From an uncultured Roseburia sp. (GTDB lineage: Bacteria > Bacillota > Clostridia > Lachnospirales > Lachnospiraceae), in assembly GCA_947383215.1 (NCBI GenBank), contig CANDCP010000007.1, positions 1-64,000 on the forward strand: a stretch of 64,000 nt of DNA, written 5' to 3'. Positions 35,864 through 44,143 of this stretch are shown here, in pieces (positions within the stretch are counted from its first letter, which is position 1; each line of letters starts with the position of its first letter). Under the pieces are notes generated by a model, which saw only the letters and a program-made list of their open reading frames with translations, did no database searches and was not told the origin of the DNA. A program made the translations under genes and the position numbers.

Positions 35864-35914
35864 ACAAAAAGGAGCCGACGCTCCGGCAGACGATTCATCT
35901 GCTTTTGCGCCGGC
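35864..35914 (-). terminator. Strong terminator of polysaccharide operon
   Basis: On the minus strand GCCGGCGC (35907-35914) pairs with GCGTCGGC (35874-35881), all eight bases pairing with one G-T. An inner GCAGA/TCTGC stem lies within it, and the hairpin is followed by TCCTTTTTGT. It begins 57 bases after the LCP stop. Confidence 0.85.
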
Positions 35915-35970
35915 CCCCATATCGCCGTTTCGACGGCATCCATACGCTTCCAAGCCTCCCCTGCGATCCA

Positions 35971-37188
35971 TCAGTCGGAAGGAAGGCCGCTCTTCTCGGT
36001 CAACGGCTCTGTCGACACGGTATCGTCGTCGTCCAACGGATCGTCAATCCTTGTCGCGCTTTCAACGGTAACCCCTGTCTCGTTTCGCACCTTTTCGCTG
36101 ATCTTTACCACCGTGTTAGAAGGCTCATAATCCTTTGTGTCGAATAAATACTCGTGCAGCTGTTTTACGTTATATTCCAAATCCGCCGCAACGACAAGGT
36201 CCCCTTTGCTGCCGTAGCTTCCGGTGGCAAGCTCAAACGGAAAGCCGTGCGTGCCCACAAGCTCATAATCCAGAATACTCGTCGCAAGCTCCAGTATCTC
36301 CATGCTCGTAAGGCTTGTAGCGACATCGCCGAACACCTCGTCCACGATCCTGTTCAGCGTAAGAATATCCGCCTTTTTCGCTTTTTCTATCATTTTTGAA
36401 ATTACGGTGCGCTGCCGCTCCGTGCGCTTGAAATCATCTCCCGCCGTAGAACGGATCCGGCAGTATGCCGTGGCCTGCACGCCGTCCACCGTCTGAAGCC
36501 CCGCGGACACATGGCTCGAGGTCTTCCCCGTCACCTTCATGTTTTCTTCGATATAATCCTCAAAGGCATTTGCGTTCTGCCCGTTCATATTCGCCGCTTC
36601 CGCACTCGTAATATCAAGCTCAATACCGCCCAGGGCGTCTATCACATTGGTGAGCGCCTTAAAGTCCACGCTGATATACTGGACAATATCAAGATCCAGA
36701 TTCCGGTTCAGCGCTTTCACCGCATTTTTGGCGCCCCCGCGCCCGTATGCCGAATTCACCTTACGGTAAAGGAAAGTACCGGCCGCGCCTTCCTCCTCAT
36801 CCACCGCAAGATATGTATCGCGGTAAACAGACACCAGCTTGACCTCCTTCGTGTCATTGTTGATGCTTGCAATCATAATACAATCGCTGTTGCCGGAGTT
36901 ATAGGTCCCCGTATCACGGTTGTCTAACCCGAAAATTGCAATATTCGTATACCCCTTCAGAACCTCTTTCGTCTTCTTGTCCATATTGTTGATACTGACC
37001 TGATCCTCCTCAAGCGGCGTTTCATTGTCTATTTTATGAAGCATCTGCCAGATATAGATCCCCACGAGAAGTACCAGAACAACGACGGCTTCCACCGCGA
37101 ATAAAATAATTTTTCTCCTTCTCCGCTGTTTTTTCGTCAGTTTTTTCTTCCCGTTTTTCTTCGTATTCCCCTTCGTCTGCACACCCAT
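35971..37188 (-). CDS. LytR-CpsA-Psr family ligase, second copy
   Basis: About 405 residues from the ATG at 37188, which has GGAG 6 bases upstream. A Lys/Arg-rich tail, one helix at about 30-50 and an outer LCP domain match the first LCP protein. Conserved segments are NSDCIMIASI, LVSVYRDTYLAV and DFKRTERQR. The C-terminus ends with an Asp-rich stretch (DDPLDDDDTV). It is the last gene of the polysaccharide locus, so it probably attaches that polymer to peptidoglycan. It also has its own promoter. Confidence 0.93.
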   Translation of the reverse strand: MGVQTKGNTKKNGKKKLTKKQRRRRKIILFAVEAVVVLVLLVGIYIWQMLHKIDNETPLEEDQVSINNMDKKTKEVLKGYTNIAIFGLDNRDTGTYNSGNSDCIMIASINNDTKEVKLVSVYRDTYLAVDEEEGAAGTFLYRKVNSAYGRGGAKNAVKALNRNLDLDIVQYISVDFKALTNVIDALGGIELDITSAEAANMNGQNANAFEDYIEENMKVTGKTSSHVSAGLQTVDGVQATAYCRIRSTAGDDFKRTERQRTVISKMIEKAKKADILTLNRIVDEVFGDVATSLTSMEILELATSILDYELVGTHGFPFELATGSYGSKGDLVVAADLEYNVKQLHEYLFDTKDYEPSNTVVKISEKVRNETGVTVESATRIDDPLDDDDTVSTEPLTEKSGLPSD

Positions 37189-37230
37189 TTTTATCTCCAT
37201 CCATTTTATTTTCAGAAAAATAACGAATTA

Positions 37231-37259
37231 AATATATAATAAATTTCACAGGGTGTCAA
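37231..37259 (-). promoter_or_regulatory. Promoter of second LCP gene
   Basis: The minus strand reads TTGACA (37254-37259), 17 bases, TATATT (37231-37236), in the 73-base gap before the LCP start. It would let the ligase be made independently of the glycosyltransferases. Confidence 0.75.
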
Positions 37260-37261
37260 TA

Positions 37262-37984
37262 TTATCTGCTTCTTCTTAAGATACTTTTTAGAAATATTAC
37301 ACGATTTTTTACCATTTTCGGCAGCGAATTTCTCGAAAAATCCGAGACATTTTCTTCATGTCTCCTGTACCACAGCAGCCTGTCCCTCAAAAATACGGTG
37401 TCACGAAATGTCAGGTCGTTGACCATCCCGAGCCACTGATCGTGCATCTGAATCTCCTTCGGAATCGGAAAAATATAGGGCAGCAGCGCGGCGGAAAAAG
37501 CCATGCAGCACCCTATATAAGTGTTTTTCCACAAATTTCGCCAAAATCCCGCCGCCCCGCCCCGATATGCGGCAAACGACGGCATCTGTATCTGCGTACA
37601 GTCCGCGTTTCGCACCTCGCAGTCATGGACGATCAAATGCGCCCCCGTCTCCGCAAACGCCCGCTGTACGCGACGCACCTTATTTTCCATCCACACGTCA
37701 TCCTGATCCGCAAGATAAATGTAATCCCCTCTGCAATGCTTTAAGGCGCACTCTACATTTGCAATCACGCCCGCTTTCGGACCGTCGATTACATGGATCC
37801 GCCTGTCGCGGCGCGCATATTCCTCTAACAGCTCCCTTGTCCCATCGACAGAGCCGTCGTCCGATACCCAGATTTCATCTGTCTGCTCCAGGTTGGCAAG
37901 GATGGAATCCATCTGCGCCTTTAAATATTTTTTCCCGTTATACGCTGCCATCGCAACAGAAACCCGAATCTTCCCATCCTCCAT
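37262..37984 (-). CDS. Family 2 glycosyltransferase
   Basis: This 240-residue GT2 enzyme has VSVAMAAYNGKKYL at the N-terminus, SDDGSVDGT, and the metal-binding YLADQDDVW. The C-terminal WYRRHEENVS segment is found in rhamnosyltransferase-like members. It lacks membrane helices. Its sugar donor is not known. It is 12 bases after the DUF1972 glycosyltransferase gene. Confidence 0.9.
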   Translation of the reverse strand: MEDGKIRVSVAMAAYNGKKYLKAQMDSILANLEQTDEIWVSDDGSVDGTRELLEEYARRDRRIHVIDGPKAGVIANVECALKHCRGDYIYLADQDDVWMENKVRRVQRAFAETGAHLIVHDCEVRNADCTQIQMPSFAAYRGGAAGFWRNLWKNTYIGCCMAFSAALLPYIFPIPKEIQMHDQWLGMVNDLTFRDTVFLRDRLLWYRRHEENVSDFSRNSLPKMVKNRVIFLKSILRRSR

Positions 37985-37996
37985 AAAACCGCCTCT

Positions 37997-39151
37997 CTAT
38001 CTTCCCAAAAATACGCTCTCATAACGACGAATCACCGCCTCCCAGCTGTAAAGCTCTTCCATTCTCGCTCTCGCTTTTTCGCCGAGCTCCTCTCTGCGCG
38101 CCTCGGTCATCTTATCCGCCGCCTCGATCAGCCCTTTCAGCTCCCCCGGCCGTTTTCCCCAGTAAAGCGCCCCGTCTCCCCCGACTTCTCTGTTAAAACC
38201 CACGTCGTATAAGAGATTTAACCGCGTCGCGGACAGCGCTTCAAGCAGGCTCGGGTTCGTCCCCCCTACCTCGTGTCCGTGAAGATACGCATAGGCATTC
38301 TTTCGGATCAGCCACAACAGCTCGTCGTCATAGACCGTTCCCGCAAAACAAACCCTCTGATCCTCCGAAAAACGCGTCTCGCGCTCCAGTCTCCTATAAA
38401 AGCCGTTTTTCTCTACATTCGTCACAAGAACGAGCCGTTTCCCCGTATCGGAACGGCAAAACTCCCGAATCATCGTCTGATAATTATTCTCAGGTACAAA
38501 TCTGCCCACGACAAGATAATAACCGCCCTCCTTGAGGCCGAATCTTTGATACCACTCCCGAAGACGGTCGCGCCCCTTTTCGGTCTCTCTCCCTCTCGAT
38601 GTCCCATATGCAATAAAAACTGTCCTCGGGCAGTATTTTGCGTATTCCTCCCGAATATATTTCTGAATATTCCGGGAATCGCAGACCAATAGATCGGCAT
38701 GCTTTACCATCAAACGCTCCGATATCTTCCAGTATCTGCGGATACACGCGTTCCATTTTGCGCGCATCCACTCATGCCCATCCGGATTCACAAAAAGTAC
38801 GCCGCCAAGCCTGCCAAGCTTTTTGGCGAGATACCCCGCAAACGGCCCGATGCGGCAGGCCAGAACATACACAATCGGATGCGGAATTTTATTTTTACGA
38901 ATATAGCGAAGACACCAAAAAAACGCCCGCAAGTCATAGTAAACAGCCTTTGCCGGGCCAATCGAAGGCACCCTGAGATGAAAGCATTCCGCTTTGTGGC
39001 ACTCTGAGATACCGTCCCGCCGATCCATACACGCCACGTGATACCGTATATTTTCACTCTGCCGTCCCGCGGTAAGCTTCTCCACAAATGTTTCAAACCC
39101 GCCGTACCTCGCCGGGATTCCTTTACTTCCGATAATAAAAACGTCTCTCAT
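37997..39151 (-). CDS. DUF1972/GT4 glycosyltransferase, rhamnosyltransferase-like
   Basis: This 384-residue protein opens with IIGSKGIPARYGGFETFVEK, the hallmark of DUF1972 proteins such as streptococcal Cps2T/RgpA beta-1,4-rhamnosyltransferases. The C-terminal half has the GT4 features GRFVPENNYQTMI and HGHEVGGTNPSLLEAL. It probably adds the second sugar, often rhamnose, to the lipid-linked primer. The donor is inferred from family knowledge. It begins 3 bases after the previous gene's stop. Confidence 0.9.
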   Translation of the reverse strand: MRDVFIIGSKGIPARYGGFETFVEKLTAGRQSENIRYHVACMDRRDGISECHKAECFHLRVPSIGPAKAVYYDLRAFFWCLRYIRKNKIPHPIVYVLACRIGPFAGYLAKKLGRLGGVLFVNPDGHEWMRAKWNACIRRYWKISERLMVKHADLLVCDSRNIQKYIREEYAKYCPRTVFIAYGTSRGRETEKGRDRLREWYQRFGLKEGGYYLVVGRFVPENNYQTMIREFCRSDTGKRLVLVTNVEKNGFYRRLERETRFSEDQRVCFAGTVYDDELLWLIRKNAYAYLHGHEVGGTNPSLLEALSATRLNLLYDVGFNREVGGDGALYWGKRPGELKGLIEAADKMTEARREELGEKARARMEELYSWEAVIRRYESVFLGR

Positions 39152-39154
39152 AAA

Positions 39155-40609
39155 CTATCCCTTATAAACTGCCGTCACCCGCGGATTCACCAGCACCGGA
39201 TATCCCAGCCGTCCCGCCTCCTCGCAAAACGACAGATTTCCGTCTAAAGTCGCAAGCAGTTTCCTATCTATTTTAACCTCCCCGCAGATCGCCCTTATCA
39301 CTTCCGTGCGTATGACGCAGACCGACAAGCGGACTCCGGATACCTCGCGCGGCAGCACCGCTCTGTCAAAATATCCGTGAAACCAACCGTAAAGACCTGC
39401 GAACTGGCAGACGACGCCCCCGTCCTCTCCCCTCTCTAGTCCCGCGTCGACCACCCTGTAACGGGGACCCAAAAAACGCGCGCCAACAATTCCCGCGCCA
39501 ACAGCCTCCCCCATCGCCAGCAAAATTTCCTCCCACCCGGCCGTCGCCCTGTGAACATGGCGCTTATCACAGACGACAAGCCACGCGATATCATCCGAAA
39601 CCTCCACTCCCTCTGACAGCTCCCGATGCGTCACATATACGGATCTTTTTCGCGCCCCCCCGGGCTTATAGCAAACCCGGTAAAAGGCTCTGCCCTTTGC
39701 CGTTTCGACAACGGCGTTCCTGCCGATGCGTTTAAGGTGCGCCGAGAGCGCGCGGCATCCGGCGTCATACGCATAATCCTTCGCCAGTGAAGAAGCCGCC
39801 GTAGACCCCTCGTGTACGCGCCAGTGATATAATATTTCCGGAATGTGGACAAACCGCTCTTCCCTCTCGCTCAACCGCAGGATGAAATCATAATCCTGAG
39901 AACCGTCGTACGTTTCGTCAAGCCCTCCCACTTCCCGCAAAAGTTCACGGGAAAACACAAGAAAATGGCAAATATAATTATAAGAATACAAAAGCTCCCT
40001 GTCAAAATCCGTCTTCAGGTGCGGCTGCATATGAACACGAAGATCCGCGCTCACCTTATCCTCATCCGAGTAAAATACCCGCGCCTGCGGATGCCTCCCG
40101 ACAGCGGCGGCCACCTGAAAAAGCGCCTGCGGCGAGAGGAGATCGTCATGATCCAACAGTCCGATAAACGCCCCGTTGGCCATTGCAAATCCTTCATTCG
40201 TATTCGCCGAAATTCCGCCGTTTTTTGACAGCCTTTTGTAGCGGATCCGCCCATCCTTCTTTTCGTATTCGCGCACCACCGTCTCTACGCGGTCTGTACG
40301 GCTCCCGTCGGCAAAAATCAGTTCCCATCTGCCGTATGTCTGCGCCAGAACGGACGCGATAAGCTGACGCAAAAACAGCTCCGGCGTCTCATACGCCGGA
40401 ACCACTACGGAAATCACCGGCGAATCGCGCCAAACATACGCCCTCTGGCGCGCAAGCTCCTCCTGCGTGGGAGACCATCTCTTATCATCCGCCCTGTATT
40501 CTTTTTCAAAGGAATCTGTCTTTTTCTCTATCGCCTTTCTGACCAGCCCCAAAATCCCGTGTTTCTTTATAAGCCCCGCCAGATATCCGCCCTTATCTGC
40601 TAATCCCAT
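39155..40609 (-). CDS. GT2 glycosyltransferase with degenerate second domain
   Basis: This 484-residue protein has a complete N-terminal GT2 domain (VISVVVPAYETPELFLRQ, NGGISANTNEGF, LLDHDDLLSP, DGSQDYDFILR). The C-terminal part (about 330-484) matches the end of the second GT2 domain of its two larger paralogues but lacks the first strands and the DxD. It is one of three related genes here. Its start lies 2 bases after the priming transferase stop. Confidence 0.88.
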   Translation of the reverse strand: MGLADKGGYLAGLIKKHGILGLVRKAIEKKTDSFEKEYRADDKRWSPTQEELARQRAYVWRDSPVISVVVPAYETPELFLRQLIASVLAQTYGRWELIFADGSRTDRVETVVREYEKKDGRIRYKRLSKNGGISANTNEGFAMANGAFIGLLDHDDLLSPQALFQVAAAVGRHPQARVFYSDEDKVSADLRVHMQPHLKTDFDRELLYSYNYICHFLVFSRELLREVGGLDETYDGSQDYDFILRLSEREERFVHIPEILYHWRVHEGSTAASSLAKDYAYDAGCRALSAHLKRIGRNAVVETAKGRAFYRVCYKPGGARKRSVYVTHRELSEGVEVSDDIAWLVVCDKRHVHRATAGWEEILLAMGEAVGAGIVGARFLGPRYRVVDAGLERGEDGGVVCQFAGLYGWFHGYFDRAVLPREVSGVRLSVCVIRTEVIRAICGEVKIDRKLLATLDGNLSFCEEAGRLGYPVLVNPRVTAVYKG

Positions 40610-40611
40610 TT

Positions 40612-42021
40612 CTACTCCGAACCTGCCCCGGTTAAAACGACCTGAACTGTCTTAAGAAGTATTTTGACATCCAGCGCCAGAGACCATTTTGTAATATAGT
40701 ACGTGTCCAGTTTCACAACCTCTTCAAAATTTGTAATATTGCTTCGCCCGCTGACCTGCCACATCCCGGTCAACCCCGGCTTAATACCAAGTCTGGCCCG
40801 GTGGTGCGCCTCATACTGTTCAAACTCGTCTGTCGTAGGCGGCCTGGTCCCCACCAGACTCATATCCCCTTTTAGAATATTCCAAAACTGCGGGAGCTCG
40901 TCGATGGAAAATTTGCGCATAAACTTTCCCACAGGAAAAATCCTCGGATCGTCCTCCATCTTAAACATAAGGCCCTCCATCTCATTCTCCCCTAAGAGAT
41001 CCATCTTGCGCTCCTCCGCGTCCATATACATAGAACGGAATTTATAGATCTTAAACTGTCTGCCGTTCTTTCCGATGCGAACCTGTGAGAAAAAAACGGG
41101 GCCCGGCGACTGAAGCTTGATCAACGGGGCAAACACAAGAAACGCAATCCCCATAAATATAAGGCCGATCAGACTTCCGAGAATATCCATACAGCGCTTA
41201 AAAAGCAGCTGTCTCGGCGTCGCGATGCGCATACTGGAAGTCAGGACAAAATAACGCCCGCACTCCTCCACCACGCAGTTCGACATCAGCTTCGACTCGT
41301 GCACAAGCTTAAAATGGACGGTCACCCCCATCTCCAAAAGCTTTTCGGCAAGCGCCTCGCTGCTTGCAATCGTATTCCCGTTGATAAACACTTCGTCCAC
41401 GACGTTTGTGCGAACATATTCGAAAAAATTATCGGAATTGGCGACAACCGGCACTCCGCGGATCACCTCGCCCTCCATCGGCTTGTCCACGACAACAATG
41501 CCGCTCACAACGTACTCCCGATAACGATTGTCCTCAAAATTCTTCACGCACGCCTCGACCTGCTCGCTTGTGGTCACAATAATCATCACGGACATATTCT
41601 TTTCTTTTATAAAGCGCTGACGAACCCATATCTTAAGACCACAGTGACCGATATAAGAAATAACGATGGATATTCCCCAATATACAAACAAAATCTGTCT
41701 GGAATACGTCTCAGACTGCTTGGTTCCGTACATATACACCAACAGACCCAGAAATACGATCGTGCAGTTGATCACAACGGCCTTAAGCTCCTGCACCCGC
41801 GTCCTCCGCAGGACGCCTTTATACGGCTCCGTAAAAAAGATGACGCAGATCTCAACCAGCACCAGCAAAATCGCCAGCCGCTCATACGGCTCATTGCTAT
41901 ATGGCGATGAAAACTCCAGTCGAATGATATAGGACAGCACAAATGCCATCTGTAAACATATAATGTCCAGAATCGTGAAGTCCAAATGCTTCATCCAGCT
42001 TCTTTTTTCTTTCTTATACAT
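40612..42021 (-). CDS. Priming polyprenyl-phosphate sugar phosphotransferase
   Basis: This 469-residue WbaP/CpsE-type enzyme starts a repeat unit by moving a sugar phosphate, usually glucose or galactose, onto undecaprenyl phosphate. Four to five helices lie in the N-terminal half, followed by a nucleotide-binding-like CoA-binding fold and the catalytic domain (KRCMDILGSLIGLIFMG, QVRIGKNGRQFKIYKFRSM, GTRPPTTDEF, KPGLTGMWQVSGRS). The length and motifs are complete. A possible separate promoter lies at 42058-42086. Confidence 0.95.
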   Translation of the reverse strand: MYKKEKRSWMKHLDFTILDIICLQMAFVLSYIIRLEFSSPYSNEPYERLAILLVLVEICVIFFTEPYKGVLRRTRVQELKAVVINCTIVFLGLLVYMYGTKQSETYSRQILFVYWGISIVISYIGHCGLKIWVRQRFIKEKNMSVMIIVTTSEQVEACVKNFEDNRYREYVVSGIVVVDKPMEGEVIRGVPVVANSDNFFEYVRTNVVDEVFINGNTIASSEALAEKLLEMGVTVHFKLVHESKLMSNCVVEECGRYFVLTSSMRIATPRQLLFKRCMDILGSLIGLIFMGIAFLVFAPLIKLQSPGPVFFSQVRIGKNGRQFKIYKFRSMYMDAEERKMDLLGENEMEGLMFKMEDDPRIFPVGKFMRKFSIDELPQFWNILKGDMSLVGTRPPTTDEFEQYEAHHRARLGIKPGLTGMWQVSGRSNITNFEEVVKLDTYYITKWSLALDVKILLKTVQVVLTGAGSE

Positions 42022-42057
42022 TTCGTTTCCTCACAAAATTTACCTTGGCATATATCC

Positions 42058-42086
42058 ATCATACAATACGTTTCCGGAAACAACAA
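42058..42086 (-). promoter_or_regulatory. Possible promoter with palindrome upstream of priming transferase
   Basis: The minus strand reads TTGTTG (42081-42086), 17 bases, TATGAT (42058-42063). The spacer contains the perfect palindrome GTTTCCGGAAAC (42070-42081), which could be an operator. Confidence 0.4.
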
Positions 42087-42116
42087 CCACATTTTTTCTT
42101 AAAATTCTGTGAAAAT

Positions 42117-43904
42117 CTATGGTTTCCTGGAGTAATCCGCTCTTGTAAGAGAGAGATTCGGATTGTAGCAAGGGTCGCCTTTTATCAGTATTTCCTCCCA
42201 GCGCTCCCTCATATACGCCTCCTCTCTCTCAAAGTCCGCCTTCCGACTGGCCGCTTTGCGTCCTCTCCGCGGCTTCGCCTCATATTGGTACAGCCGCACC
42301 CACGGATCATACACAATAAGATACCCGGCCTCCCCTATTTTCAAACACAAATCCACGTCGTAAAACGCCGACGCGAGCTCCTGCGTAAACCCGCCCGCCT
42401 TCTCAAAAACGGACTTCTTCACCATCATACACGCCGCCGTCACGGCGCTGTAATTCATCTGCGTCGAAGCTCTGTGCAGATATCCGCTTCGGCTTTGCCG
42501 CATTCCCGCAAACACCTCTCCGGCGACGCCGCTCATCCCCACGACAATTCCGGCGTGCCGCACGGTATTATCCGGATAAAACAGCTTTGCCCCCACAACC
42601 GCAACTTCGTCGCGCTGACAGTTTCCAAGCAGCCCTGCAAGGAAATCCTTCGTGATAATTCTTGTGTTATGGCTGAGAAACAAAAGGTATTCGCCTTCGG
42701 CAAGGCCCGCCCCGTAATTGTTTATCCGGGAACGCCCGGCTTCCCCCTCATAAGATACGACTCGAACGCCGGGCCGGCACTTTAATTCTTCATAATAATC
42801 AAAGATTTCGCGGCTTGTACTGCCGCACTCGACAACCAGAATCTCATAATTCGCATACCCGTCCTCCCCAACGGACGCCTCAATCGAAGAAATGCATCTC
42901 TTTAACGACCCGCACACGTCCTTACTCGGAATGATAATCGTGACAAGAGGATTTCCCCGCACACGGTAATTTACCCGGTAAAACCCGAGCTCCCGCGTCT
43001 GCGTCACTTCCGCCGGAATCCCTTTTTCCGAAAGCTGCGACTCGATCACACGCCTTCCCGCCTCAAACGCGTACAACTTGCTTCCCTGATTCGCCGCCGT
43101 AGAACCTCCGGTCATACGCCAGTGGTAGAGAATCTTCGGTACGTGCGCGACGGACGAAACCGCGGCGCATCGAAAAATAAAATCGTAATCCTGCGCTCCG
43201 TCAAACTCACTGCGAAATCCTCCCACCCGCTCGACAATTTCCCTTTTTACCATAAAAAAATGCGTAATATAATTATTCGAGCGCAACAGATCCGGGTTAA
43301 AATCCGGCTTAAAATGCGGCTCTAAATGCTCCCTCCCGTCCGCGCTGATTTTATCCTCATCGGTGTAAACCGCCCCGAAGGTATTTCCGGCGGCCAAAAG
43401 CGCTTCATAGAGCGCGTCCGCCGCCAGCATATCGTCATGATCCAAAAGGCCGATCCACGTCCCCTCCGCCATACGGAACGCCTCATTTGTATTTTCCGCA
43501 ATCCCCAGGTTTTTTTCCAGATGCTTATAGCGAATGCGCCCCTGCATATCCCCGTAGGCCCCGATAAGCTTCTCTACTCTGTCGCCCGGCGTGCCGTCCG
43601 CCAGACAGAGCTGCCAGTTCGTATACGTCTGCGCCGCTACGGAATCCAGCATTGCACAGAGATATTCCTCCGGCGTGTCATAGAGCGGCACGCACAGGCT
43701 CACAAGCGGTTTTTCCTCCCATTTGTCTATGAGACGCCGTTGATTTATTAATTGCGCCTCCTTCGTCTTATGTTCTTCATACCACGGCGCGTAAGGCGCC
43801 GACTCAACCCAAAGGCGCTCGCACAGACGGTCCGCAAAGCCCTGCCATCCGTGCTCCTTCAAATACCTGAACGCCTTTGCTATTTTGCGCGGTGTGATTT
43901 TCAT
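42117..43904 (-). CDS. Tandem-domain GT2 glycosyltransferase
   Basis: About 595 residues from the ATG at 43904, which follows AAGGA. An N-terminal segment is followed by one GT2 domain (SLCVPLYDTPEEYL, NLGIAENTNEAF, LLDHDDMLA, DGAQDYDFIFR) and a second (VTIIIPSKDVCGSL, INNYGAGLAEGEYLLFL). In the second domain the metal motif is SHNT, where the 811-residue paralogue has NNDT. The second site may therefore be inactive or bind a different donor. It ends with YNPNLSL, as does the 811-residue paralogue. Confidence 0.9.
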   Translation of the reverse strand: MKITPRKIAKAFRYLKEHGWQGFADRLCERLWVESAPYAPWYEEHKTKEAQLINQRRLIDKWEEKPLVSLCVPLYDTPEEYLCAMLDSVAAQTYTNWQLCLADGTPGDRVEKLIGAYGDMQGRIRYKHLEKNLGIAENTNEAFRMAEGTWIGLLDHDDMLAADALYEALLAAGNTFGAVYTDEDKISADGREHLEPHFKPDFNPDLLRSNNYITHFFMVKREIVERVGGFRSEFDGAQDYDFIFRCAAVSSVAHVPKILYHWRMTGGSTAANQGSKLYAFEAGRRVIESQLSEKGIPAEVTQTRELGFYRVNYRVRGNPLVTIIIPSKDVCGSLKRCISSIEASVGEDGYANYEILVVECGSTSREIFDYYEELKCRPGVRVVSYEGEAGRSRINNYGAGLAEGEYLLFLSHNTRIITKDFLAGLLGNCQRDEVAVVGAKLFYPDNTVRHAGIVVGMSGVAGEVFAGMRQSRSGYLHRASTQMNYSAVTAACMMVKKSVFEKAGGFTQELASAFYDVDLCLKIGEAGYLIVYDPWVRLYQYEAKPRRGRKAASRKADFEREEAYMRERWEEILIKGDPCYNPNLSLTRADYSRKP

Positions 43905-43905
43905 T

Positions 43906-44103
43906 TTAGTTATCCTTCTTTTTATGAATATACATCCAGCTCTCGGAATAATTCCGGCGTTCGTCTTCCCCCAGGAACGCAAACCGTTTGTAATCGATCC
44001 TTGTCAACACCATATTCGGTTCCCCGCACTTAAAACATTCGACATCTTTTCTCCTTGAGACGGCGCGAAGCCATCCGCACTCAGGACATATATAAACTTT
44101 CAT
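43906..44103 (-). CDS. Small zinc-ribbon protein in glycosyltransferase operon
   Basis: About 65 residues from the ATG at 44103. Two knuckles, YICPECGW and VECFKCGE, should form a zinc ribbon, followed by a basic and aromatic tail (YKRFAFLGEDERRNY). The stop is immediately before the start of the next glycosyltransferase gene, whose ribosome site overlaps it. Its position between two large glycosyltransferases suggests a role there, but I do not recognise the family. Confidence 0.7.
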   Translation of the reverse strand: MKVYICPECGWLRAVSRRKDVECFKCGEPNMVLTRIDYKRFAFLGEDERRNYSESWMYIHKKKDN

Positions 44104-44143
44104 CATGGGTTCTTCACCTGCTTACTTTTAAATACTGTTCTAC

